Shown here: positions 30,109-36,703 of the stretch, in pieces
How the letters are laid out: each line of letters begins with the position of its first letter
Position numbering within the stretch: the first letter of the stretch is position 1
NCBI GenBank assembly: GCA_934486755.1
Contig: CAKSQT010000011.1
Span: 1 to 36,703 of the forward strand
Direction of reading: 5' to 3'
Source of the DNA: an uncultured Eubacteriales bacterium
GTDB lineage: Bacteria; Bacillota; Clostridia; Oscillospirales; Acutalibacteraceae
Length of the DNA: 36,703 nucleotides
Made by a program: the position numbers and the translations under genes
The notes under the pieces: model-generated
What the model was told of the DNA's origin: nothing
The model's database searches: none
What the model saw: only the letters and a program-made list of their open reading frames with translations

Positions 30109-30695
30109 AAGAACTGTCACTTAATATTCTTGATATTGCCGAAAATTCAATGAAGGCAGGCGCGTCGCTTACCGACATTGAGATAACGGAAAGCAAAAAT
30201 ACGCTTACGCTTAAAATAAGCGATAACGGCTGCGGTATGAGTAGCGAGGTGCTAAAAGGCGTTGAAGATCCGTTTTATACTACGCGCACTACCCGCAAGG
30301 TAGGAATGGGAATACCTCTTTTAAAGCTCGAAGCCGAAATGACAGGTGGAAGGTTCGGTATAACCTCTAAGTGCGAAACGGAATTTCCCGATACCCACGG
30401 CACCGTTGTTACGGCAGTATTTAATAAAAGTCATATAGATTACACCCCGCTTGGGGATATTTGTTCAAGTATTTTAACACTGATTCAGGGTCACCCCGAT
30501 GTTGACATTAAATTTACACATAAATTTGAAGATTACAGCGTAACGCTTGATACAAGAGAGTTGCGTTCTGTTCTCGAAGGAGTGCCGCTGAACAGTTTTG
30601 AAGTAATAAAATGGATAAAGGAATATCTGCAAGAGCAGTATTCCGAGAAAAATACCAATCACAGAAAGGAAGATTGGTATGAAAACATTGGCTGA
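30105..30695 (+). CDS. GHKL ATP-binding protein (histidine-kinase-like ATPase without DHp)
   Basis: This 196-residue protein carries an N-terminal GHKL domain: N box NILDIAENSMKAGA (N14), G1 DNGCGM (40-45), F box DPFYTTR, and G2 KVGMGIPLLK. A C-terminal part of about 90 residues (from DYTPLGDICSSIL) lacks a recognised domain. There is no phosphoacceptor His, sensor or membrane segment. The boxes resemble two-component kinases and MutL more than RsbW, so it differs from the ATPase at 27324-27746. The ATG overlaps the PHP stop, and its end overlaps the next gene by 17 bases. Confidence 0.85.
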   Translation: MKELSLNILDIAENSMKAGASLTDIEITESKNTLTLKISDNGCGMSSEVLKGVEDPFYTTRTTRKVGMGIPLLKLEAEMTGGRFGITSKCETEFPDTHGTVVTAVFNKSHIDYTPLGDICSSILTLIQGHPDVDIKFTHKFEDYSVTLDTRELRSVLEGVPLNSFEVIKWIKEYLQEQYSEKNTNHRKEDWYENIG

Positions 30696-31050
30696 ACTTC
30701 AAGCGATCAAAAATAAAATGAAAGATAAGGTCGTTTTAAGAGAGGGAACCGAGGAAACAAGAGTGGTTGTAGGAATGGCTACCTGCGGTATCGCGGCAGG
30801 CGCGCGTCCTGTACTCAACACATTGGTTGAGGAAGTAAACAACGCGGGACTTTCAGGCAAGGTTACGGTTTCACAGACGGGTTGCATAGGTATCTGCCAG
30901 CTTGAACCCATCGTTGAGATATTCGAGGCAGGCAAAGAAAAAACTACATACGTTAAAATGGACGCCGAAAAGGCTAAGCGTATAGTTGAAGAACACTTAA
31001 AGGGCGGCAACATAGTATCCGAGTATACTATCGCTAACCATAAGGCATAA
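30679..31050 (+). CDS. HndB-like thioredoxin-fold ferredoxin subunit
   Basis: This 123-residue protein has the (2Fe-2S) ferredoxin fold: VGMATCGIAAGARPV (C36) and QTGCIGICQLEP (C69, C73). Only three cysteines are present in the usual ligand region, so a full four-Cys [2Fe-2S] site is not evident in this chain. It matches HndB of NADP-reducing hydrogenase clusters in position and pattern. AAAGGAAG precedes ATG 30679, which overlaps the ATPase gene. It lies 18 bases before the NuoF-like gene, and codon use is more biased than in the signalling genes, suggesting higher expression. Confidence 0.87.
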   Translation: MKTLAELQAIKNKMKDKVVLREGTEETRVVVGMATCGIAAGARPVLNTLVEEVNNAGLSGKVTVSQTGCIGICQLEPIVEIFEAGKEKTTYVKMDAEKAKRIVEEHLKGGNIVSEYTIANHKA

Positions 31051-31068
31051 TTTGGAGGTATAAAATTT

Positions 31069-32871
31069 ATGATTCGTGCACATGTATTGATTTGCGGCGG
31101 TACGGGTTGTACATCATCGGGAAGTAAGCATATTCAGGAAGCATTTGCCGAGAATATTGCCAACTGCGGACTTTCCGACGAAGTAAAAATCGTACAGACA
31201 GGCTGTTTCGGACTTTGCGCATTGGGACCTGTTGTAATCGTGTATCCCGACGGTACTTTTTACAGCCGTGTTACTCCCGAAGATGTTAAGGAAATCGTTG
31301 AGGAGCATTTGCTTAAAGGCCGTATTGTTGAACGTCTTGTTTACAATGACACAGGCGCAAAGGACGAAGAAGAGGTTGTCGGCAACGTTTCGCTCGGAGA
31401 TACGGCTTTTTATAAGTCACAGAACCGTGTTGTTCTCCGTAACTGCGGCGTTATTGACCCTGAAAATATTGATGAATATATCGCTATGGACGGCTATGCC
31501 GCTCTCGGTAAGGTTCTTACCGAAATGACCCCTGAGGACGTAATTAAGTGCGTTACCGATTCGGGACTGCGCGGCAGAGGCGGCGGCGGATTCCCCACAG
31601 GCAGAAAGTGGGCTCTCTGCGCTCCGAACAAGGCTCCGCAGAAATATGTCGTATGTAATGCTGACGAGGGCGACCCGGGCGCATTTATGGACCGTTCCGT
31701 ACTTGAAGGCGATCCGCACTCGGTAATCGAGGCTATGGCGATAGCAGGCTATGCTATCGGCGCTACTCAGGGATATGTTTATGTCCGTGCTGAGTATCCT
31801 ATCGCTGTTAAGAGACTGCAAATTGCTATTGATCAGGCTCGTGAATACGGCTTGCTCGGCAAAAATATATTTGATTCAGGTTTCGATTTTGATTTGCATA
31901 TCCGTCTCGGTGCAGGCGCGTTCGTTTGCGGTGAGGAAACCGCTCTTATGACATCTATTGAGGGTAACAGAGGCGAACCGAGACCGCGTCCGCCTTATCC
32001 TGCCGTAAAGGGACTTTACAACTCACCGACAGTTGAAAACAATGTTGAAACCTTTGCTAATATTCCGCAGATTATCCTCCGCGGTGCGGAATGGTTTGCT
32101 TCAATGGGAACAGAGCGTTCTAAGGGTACTAAGGTATTCGCTCTCGGCGGTAAGATAAAGCATACGGGACTTGTTGAAATCCCAATGGGTACTACTCTCC
32201 GTCACATAATTGAAGATATCGGCGGCGGTATACCGAACGGCAAAAAGTTCAAGGCCGCTCAGACAGGCGGACCCTCAGGCGGATGTATTCCTGCAAGCCT
32301 GATTGATACCGAGGTTGATTATGATAACCTTACGGCTATCGGCTGTATGATGGGTTCAGGCGGACTTATAGTTATGGACGAAGATACCTGTATGGTCGAT
32401 ATGGCTAAATTCTTCCTTGAATTTACGGTTGATGAGTCCTGCGGTAAGTGTACTCCGTGCCGTGTAGGTACTAAACGCCTGCTTGAAATGCTTGATAAGA
32501 TAACCAAGGGCAACGGAACTCTTGAAGACATCGACAGAATGGAAGAGTTGTGCCACTACATAAAGCAGAATTCACTCTGCGGACTCGGTCAGACGGCGCC
32601 TAACCCCGTTCTTGCAACACTGAAATTCTTCCGTGAAGAATACGTTGCTCACGTTGTTGATAAGACCTGCCCTGCTGGTGTATGTAAGGATCTTGTTGCT
32701 TACAATATTATTGAGGATAAATGTAAGGGCTGTACCAAGTGCGCCCGTAACTGTCCTGTCGGCGCAATCAGCGGAACTATCAAACAGCCGCACGTTATCG
32801 ACCAGAACGCTTGTATTAAGTGCGGCGCTTGTATTGCTAACTGTCCGTTCGGCGCAATTGAAAAGAAGTAA
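31069..32871 (+). CDS. hydB: NuoF-like FMN/NAD(P)H-binding hydrogenase subunit (HydB/HndC type)
   Basis: This 600-residue subunit has an N-terminal thioredoxin-like [2Fe-2S] domain (C9, C14, C46, C50). The NuoF core follows with GLRGRGGGGFPTGRKW (about 167-181) and NADEGDPGAFMDR (FMN/NADH site), SLBB-like and ESCGKCTPCRVG Fe-S regions, and two C-terminal [4Fe-4S] ferredoxin motifs (about 552-591). This is the full architecture of the flavin subunit of electron-bifurcating hydrogenases. GGAGG precedes the ATG. Pronounced codon bias suggests strong expression. HydA starts 19 bases later. Confidence 0.96.
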   Translation: MIRAHVLICGGTGCTSSGSKHIQEAFAENIANCGLSDEVKIVQTGCFGLCALGPVVIVYPDGTFYSRVTPEDVKEIVEEHLLKGRIVERLVYNDTGAKDEEEVVGNVSLGDTAFYKSQNRVVLRNCGVIDPENIDEYIAMDGYAALGKVLTEMTPEDVIKCVTDSGLRGRGGGGFPTGRKWALCAPNKAPQKYVVCNADEGDPGAFMDRSVLEGDPHSVIEAMAIAGYAIGATQGYVYVRAEYPIAVKRLQIAIDQAREYGLLGKNIFDSGFDFDLHIRLGAGAFVCGEETALMTSIEGNRGEPRPRPPYPAVKGLYNSPTVENNVETFANIPQIILRGAEWFASMGTERSKGTKVFALGGKIKHTGLVEIPMGTTLRHIIEDIGGGIPNGKKFKAAQTGGPSGGCIPASLIDTEVDYDNLTAIGCMMGSGGLIVMDEDTCMVDMAKFFLEFTVDESCGKCTPCRVGTKRLLEMLDKITKGNGTLEDIDRMEELCHYIKQNSLCGLGQTAPNPVLATLKFFREEYVAHVVDKTCPAGVCKDLVAYNIIEDKCKGCTKCARNCPVGAISGTIKQPHVIDQNACIKCGACIANCPFGAIEKK

Positions 32872-32890
32872 GAAAGGAGCCTGAAATATA

Positions 32891-34642
32891 ATGGATATGA
32901 TTAATGTTAAAATAAACGGTATTGCTGTAAGCGCTCCCAAAGGCTCTACTATTTTAGATGCCGCACGTTTGGCAGGAGTTGAAATTCCCACCCTTTGCTT
33001 TATGAAAGAAAAGAATGAGATCGGCGCTTGCCGTATCTGCGTTGTTGAGGCTAACGAGGGCAGGGGATTCAGAGTTGTCACCGCCTGCGTATATCCCGTG
33101 AGCGAGGGTATGGAGGTTCTTACCAACACCGAAAAAATTCAGAAAGCAAGAAGAACCACCTTGGAGCTTATGCTTTCTACCCACGAGAAAAAATGTCTTT
33201 CCTGCGTTCGCTCAACCAACTGCGAATTGCAGAAGCTCTGCCGTGATTACGGCGTTGAGGATACCGCTTTTGAAGGCTTCAAGCCCCATTATGAGCTTGA
33301 TGAATCAACACCGCACCTTGTTAGAGATAACAACAAATGTATACTCTGCCGCCGCTGCGTTGCCGCTTGTAAAGAGCAGTACGTAAGTGTAATCGGGGCA
33401 AATAACCGCGGTATTGATACCGCTATCGGAACTCCGTTTGAGGTTGGACTTTCAAAGGTTCCGTGCATTTCCTGCGGTCAGTGTACCGTTGTCTGCCCGA
33501 CAGGCGCATTGGTTGAAAAAGACGATACCGATAAGATCTGGGAGGCTATTGCCGATCCGTCAAAGCACGTTGTTGTTCAGACGGCTCCGTCTATCAGAGC
33601 TACCCTCGGCGAGTGCTTCGATATGCCGATAGGCACCAATGTCGAAGGCAAAATGGTTGCCGCTCTCCACAGATTGGGTTTTGACAAGGTATTTGACACC
33701 GACTTTGCCGCCGACCTTACTATCGTTGAGGAAGCAAACGAGCTTGTTGAGCGCATTAAAAATAACGGGACTCTCCCGATGATAACATCTTGCTCACCTG
33801 GTTGGGTTAAGTTCTGCGAGTATTATTATCCCGATATGTTGGCTCACCTTTCCACCTGCAAATCGCCTCAGCAGATGGGCGGCGCGGTTATCAAAACCTA
33901 TTATGCCGACAAGATGGGTATTGACCCTGCCGACATTGTTTCGGTTTCGGTTATGCCGTGTACTGCTAAGAAATTTGAAATAGGACGCGACGATCAGAGC
34001 GCCGCGGGCGTTCCCGATGTTGATATAGCAATTACGACCCGTGAACTTTCACGTATGATAATGCGTGCAGGTATCAGCTTTGAACGTCTTCCTGATGAAG
34101 AATTTGATAACCCGCTTGCCGAGGATACAGGCGCAGCCGTAATATTCGGCGCTACGGGCGGCGTTATGGAAGCTGCTTTGAGAACCGCTAACGATTGGCT
34201 TACAGGTAAGGACAACACAGAGGTTGACTTTGCCGCAGTAAGAGGTACAGAGGGCCTTAAAGAAGCAACCGTGAATATTAACGGAAGCGATATAAAGGTT
34301 GCCGTTGCTTCGGGCGCCGCTGCCGCTAAACACGTTATGGATATGATGAAAGAAGGCAATCCGAACGGTTGGACCTTTGTTGAAATAATGGGTTGCCCAG
34401 GCGGATGCGTAAACGGCGGAGGACAGCCGATTCAGCCGCAGTATGTAAGAGATACGGTTGATCTTAAAGCCGTTCGTGCAAAGGCGCTTTATGAGCAGGA
34501 CGCGTCTATGCCTTTGCGCAAGTCGCACGAATCTCCCGTTGTAAAGACCCTTTACAGCGAGTGGTACGACGGATTCGGCGGACATAAGGCACATCACGAT
34601 CTGCATACAAGTTATGTAGTGCGCGAAAAATATTCAAAATAG
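32891..34642 (+). CDS. hydA: [FeFe] hydrogenase catalytic subunit (HydA/HndD type)
   Basis: This 583-residue protein has an N-terminal [2Fe-2S] domain (C36, C47, C50, C66) and a His-Cys3 [4Fe-4S] site (H98, C102, C105, C111). Two [4Fe-4S] clusters follow (C150/153/156/160 and C192/195/198/202), then the H-cluster domain. Motifs are TSCSPGW (C301, S302), MPCTAKKFE (C357, K360, E363) and EIMGCPGGCVNGGGQP (C502, C506). L2 and L3 are catalytic-type; L1 has Ser in place of the second Cys of TSCCPGW. The C-terminal small-subunit-like end RKSHE...HHDLHTSY is present, and there is no extra C-terminal [2Fe-2S]. It produces or consumes H2 with the NuoE/NuoF-like subunits. AGGAGC precedes the ATG. Confidence 0.96.
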   Translation: MDMINVKINGIAVSAPKGSTILDAARLAGVEIPTLCFMKEKNEIGACRICVVEANEGRGFRVVTACVYPVSEGMEVLTNTEKIQKARRTTLELMLSTHEKKCLSCVRSTNCELQKLCRDYGVEDTAFEGFKPHYELDESTPHLVRDNNKCILCRRCVAACKEQYVSVIGANNRGIDTAIGTPFEVGLSKVPCISCGQCTVVCPTGALVEKDDTDKIWEAIADPSKHVVVQTAPSIRATLGECFDMPIGTNVEGKMVAALHRLGFDKVFDTDFAADLTIVEEANELVERIKNNGTLPMITSCSPGWVKFCEYYYPDMLAHLSTCKSPQQMGGAVIKTYYADKMGIDPADIVSVSVMPCTAKKFEIGRDDQSAAGVPDVDIAITTRELSRMIMRAGISFERLPDEEFDNPLAEDTGAAVIFGATGGVMEAALRTANDWLTGKDNTEVDFAAVRGTEGLKEATVNINGSDIKVAVASGAAAAKHVMDMMKEGNPNGWTFVEIMGCPGGCVNGGGQPIQPQYVRDTVDLKAVRAKALYEQDASMPLRKSHESPVVKTLYSEWYDGFGGHKAHHDLHTSYVVREKYSK

Positions 34643-34653
34643 AATATTAATTT

Positions 34654-34685
34654 AAGACCTTGGCGTTAGCCAAGGTCTTTTTTTC
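34654..34685 (+). terminator. intrinsic terminator of the hydrogenase operon
   Basis: AAGACCTTGG and CCAAGGTCTT pair perfectly around CGTTAG and run into seven T residues, 12 bases after hydA. Confidence 0.95.
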
Positions 34686-34735
34686 TCTGTTAGATTATAT
34701 ATTTATATATAAGACATAACAGGAGGATAAAGGCT

Positions 34736-34963
34736 ATGGAAGAAAGGGAACAGGTAGCGGTAACCGAAACAACGGATAGAAAGTGGCATATTTTTGCGGC
34801 TGAGGCGGTATGTATAGCGATGTTATTGGCTTCGGTGCTTGTCACTAAGAATTTTTTTCCGAGCACCTATAAAAAGATAAAAAATTGGTATGATAAAAAT
34901 ATTTGCGCCGAAACTACCGTGGAGGAAGTTTTGTCAACAAGCGGTGACGGTTATGAGATTTAG
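34736..34963 (+). CDS. small single-pass membrane protein upstream of M50 protease
   Basis: This 75-residue protein has a charged N-terminus (about 1-20), one hydrophobic segment (about 21-42, IFAAEAVCIAMLLASVLVTKNFF) and a hydrophilic tail ending TTVEEVLSTSGDGYEI. I recognise no family. AGGAGG is well spaced to ATG 34736. It overlaps the protease gene by 11 bases, so the two are coupled. By position it could be a reduced counterpart of SpoIVFA, the membrane partner of SpoIVFB, but it lacks the LytM-like domain and the comparison rests on context only. Confidence 0.75.
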   Translation: MEEREQVAVTETTDRKWHIFAAEAVCIAMLLASVLVTKNFFPSTYKKIKNWYDKNICAETTVEEVLSTSGDGYEI

Positions 34964-35549
34964 AATTTTCGGAACCGAGATTTACGTTTCTTTTCTGTTT
35001 GCCGCAATAATAACCGTTATGCTGGCGATTGACAGGACAGGGTTTGTTATACCGTCGCTGTTTGCGGTATTTATGCACGAATTGGGGCATCTTTTCGCTA
35101 TGTGGGTGTTTGAAAGCTCACCGAAGCAAATACGCCTTATTCCTGCTTCCGTACAGGTGGTAAGAAAAGTCGATAGTGCTAAACGTTCGGGCGAAACGGC
35201 AGTTGCATTAAGCGGACCTATCGTTAATATAATACTTTTTGTATCGCTTTATATAAACTATGTGTCATTTAAGAATGAAATTTCGCTCTATTATGCGCTT
35301 TTAAACCTTGTTATCGGACTTTTTAATCTTATACCCGTTATGGGTCTCGACGGCGGCACGGTTCTTTTTAATATACTGTGCAGAAAAAAGAGTGTTGAAA
35401 AAGCGGTTGCAGTTATGCGGACAATTACAATTCTTACGGCTATCTTGGTTATAGCGGTTGGGGTTGTTTTGGCTTTGCGCCATAAATTCAATCTTTCCGT
35501 GTTTATAATCGGCGTTTATCTGTTTGTTATGAGTCTTATAAAAATGTAG
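34953..35549 (+). CDS. M50 family intramembrane metalloprotease (SpoIVFB-like)
   Basis: This 198-residue polytopic protein has the zinc-binding HELGH in FAVFMHELGHLFAMW and the second motif NLIPVMGLDGG, which supplies the third ligand in site-2 proteases. There are about five hydrophobic segments and no PDZ or CBS domain, giving a minimal SpoIVFB-type layout. In spore formers SpoIVFB processes pro-sigma-K; whether this organism sporulates is not shown here. I start at ATG 34953 since the earlier in-frame start would lie deep in the preceding gene and adds non-family sequence. Confidence 0.88.
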   Translation: MRFRIFGTEIYVSFLFAAIITVMLAIDRTGFVIPSLFAVFMHELGHLFAMWVFESSPKQIRLIPASVQVVRKVDSAKRSGETAVALSGPIVNIILFVSLYINYVSFKNEISLYYALLNLVIGLFNLIPVMGLDGGTVLFNILCRKKSVEKAVAVMRTITILTAILVIAVGVVLALRHKFNLSVFIIGVYLFVMSLIKM

Positions 35550-35578
35550 TTGAAACAGCCTTGAAATTATTGTATTAT
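35550..35578 (+). promoter_or_regulatory. candidate promoter of the radical-SAM gene
   Basis: TTGAAA (35550-35555) and TATTAT (35573-35578) with a 17-base spacer begin one base after the protease stop codon and lie 29 bases before the next start. Confidence 0.55.
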
Positions 35579-35607
35579 TGTAATATACAATGATTTGAGG
35601 TATATAA

Positions 35608-36703
35608 ATGGACAATAAAAAATTGGAACAGCTTTTGCTTACGGTTCAAAAGCCCGGCAGATATTCCGGCGGTGAGATAAACAGCGTAATTAAAGATAAG
35701 AACAAGGTCGATGTCAGATTTGCATTCTGTTTTCCCGATACCTATGAAATAGGTATGTCGCACCTCGGTATGAAAATACTTTATTCGCTTTTTAACGAGC
35801 GTGAGGATATTTGGTGCGAACGCGTTTTTGCCCCGTGGGTAGATTTTGAAAAGGTTATGCGCGATAACGGCATACCGCTTTTTGCTCTTGAAAGCCGCGA
35901 CAGCATTGCCGATTTTGATTTTATCGGATTTACTCTCCAATATGAGATGTGTTATACCAACGTTTTAAATATGCTTGACCTTGCGGGTCTGCCGCTTAAA
36001 AGCGCGGAGCGCAAAGAGCTGTCGCCGCTTGTTGTTGCGGGCGGACCGTGTGTTTGTAATGCTGAACCGTTAGCCGAGTTTGTTGATATTTTCTTTCTCG
36101 GTGAGGGTGAGGAGGTTGACCTTGAAGTAATAGACCTCTATAAAAAACACAAGGCAAAGGGCTCAACCAAACAGGAATTTTTAATTGAAGCGGCTAAAAT
36201 TGCGGGCGTTTATGTTCCGTCTCTTTATGATGTGGAATACAATGAGGATAATACCGTAAAGAGTATCAACGCCCTTTGCGGTGCGCCTGCGGTCGTGAAA
36301 AAACGCATAATGCACGATATGGACAAGTCTTATTACCCCGACAAGTTTGTTGTGCCTTACATAGAAATAGTACACGATAGGGTAGTTCAGGAAATATTCA
36401 GGGGTTGTATCCGCGGTTGCCGTTTCTGTCAGGCAGGGTATATCTACCGTCCTGTGCGTGAAAAAAGCGCGGAAACCGTGAACCGACAGGCAAAGTGCCT
36501 TTGCGAAAGTACGGGATACGACGAAATTTCACTTTCCTCGCTCAGCACGAGCGATTACAGAGAGCTTGAAAAACTGCTTAACGAAATGCTTGATTGGACA
36601 GAGGACAAGCATATTAGTCTTGCGTTGCCGTCATTGCGTATTGATAATTTTTCCGATGAATTGCTTGAAAAGATAAACCACGTGAGAAAAAGCGGCCTTA
36701 CAT
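35608..36703 (+). CDS. B12-binding-like radical SAM protein (TIGR03960-type), truncated by window end
   Basis: The open frame runs from ATG 35608 (after TTTGAGG) to the end of the window without a stop, giving 365 residues of a longer protein. The start KPGRYSGGEINSV and FAFCFPDTYEIGMSHLGMKIL is typical of the TIGR03960 family. A B12-binding-like Rossmann region with LVVAGGPCVCNAEPLAEFVD and FLGEGEEVD follows. The radical SAM cluster motif RGCIRGCRFCQAGYIYRP supplies the three cysteines, and ETVNRQAK and SLSSLSTSDY follow. The family is usually followed by a DUF2344 gene and ribonuclease G; its reaction is not established. Confidence 0.9.
   Translation, partial: MDNKKLEQLLLTVQKPGRYSGGEINSVIKDKNKVDVRFAFCFPDTYEIGMSHLGMKILYSLFNEREDIWCERVFAPWVDFEKVMRDNGIPLFALESRDSIADFDFIGFTLQYEMCYTNVLNMLDLAGLPLKSAERKELSPLVVAGGPCVCNAEPLAEFVDIFFLGEGEEVDLEVIDLYKKHKAKGSTKQEFLIEAAKIAGVYVPSLYDVEYNEDNTVKSINALCGAPAVVKKRIMHDMDKSYYPDKFVVPYIEIVHDRVVQEIFRGCIRGCRFCQAGYIYRPVREKSAETVNRQAKCLCESTGYDEISLSSLSTSDYRELEKLLNEMLDWTEDKHISLALPSLRIDNFSDELLEKINHVRKSGLT

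Noticed and set aside
26449..34642. Horizontal transfer of the hydrogenase operon as a mobile island
   Set aside because: No integrase, tRNA attachment site, flanking repeat or marked composition change is visible; the stronger codon bias in the last genes fits high expression.
1..36703. CRISPR arrays, insertion sequences, prophage genes or rRNA
   Set aside because: No regularly spaced repeats, transposase or phage motifs, or rRNA segments were seen anywhere in the window.

Overview
The window looks like a chromosomal segment of an anaerobic, moderately low-GC Firmicute of class Clostridia, most likely the Oscillospiraceae/Ruminococcaceae. The reasons are strong AGGAGG-type ribosome binding sites, near-consensus sigma-A promoters, a Rex/PerR redox-regulator pair, reverse rubrerythrin, an electron-bifurcating-type [FeFe] hydrogenase operon, a true GlnRS beside GluRS, an L10-leader-controlled rplJL operon and a SpoIVFB-like M50 protease. 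No insertion sequence, phage gene, CRISPR array or rRNA is visible.

Layout. 1-540: a small Ser/Asn-rich lipoprotein. 553-2671 (minus): malQ and rex. 2753-4005 (plus): perR-like regulator, reverse rubrerythrin and a small rubredoxin, an oxidative-stress operon divergent from rex. 4016-4182 (minus): tRNA-Lys with its promoter and terminator. 4248-5606 (minus): membrane glycosyltransferase. 5641-6795 (minus): rplJL with L10 leader and attenuator. 6856-14194 (plus): purA, yhaM, a DUF1858 protein, trmK, rqcH, a TIM-barrel isomerase and yifB, then tRNA-Ala(CGC). 14385-19069 (minus): nrdR-gltX-glnS-nif3. 19085-22636 (plus): cyclophilin, rfbA and two GT2 glycosyltransferases. 22674-26212 (minus): yhaO-yhaN. 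26339-34685 (plus): a ten-gene hydrogenase operon. 34736-35549: a small membrane protein and an M50 protease. 35608-end: a truncated radical-SAM/B12-binding-like gene.

The most interesting region is the hydrogenase operon. Genes for a NuoE-like subunit, a HndB-like ferredoxin-fold protein, a NuoF-like subunit and catalytic HydA form the recognisable NAD(P)H/ferredoxin-linked hydrogenase. Between NuoE and the rest lie six tightly packed genes, most with overlapping stops and starts: two paralogous DRTGG-like small proteins, two GHKL ATPases without a phosphoacceptor domain, a PHP phosphoesterase, and a second hydrogenase-like protein. That protein keeps the predicted H-cluster cysteines but has Ala where catalytic hydrogenases have the proton-relay Cys, and it has no PAS domain. 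This looks like a sensor/signalling module co-transcribed with the enzyme it may monitor; its output is not identifiable from sequence.

Redox themes recur. Rex (NADH sensing) and the PerR-like regulator (peroxide sensing) are divergently transcribed from a compact, symmetrical promoter region, and NADH peroxidase-type reverse rubrerythrin follows perR. All domain assignments were made by reading motifs, with no database search.
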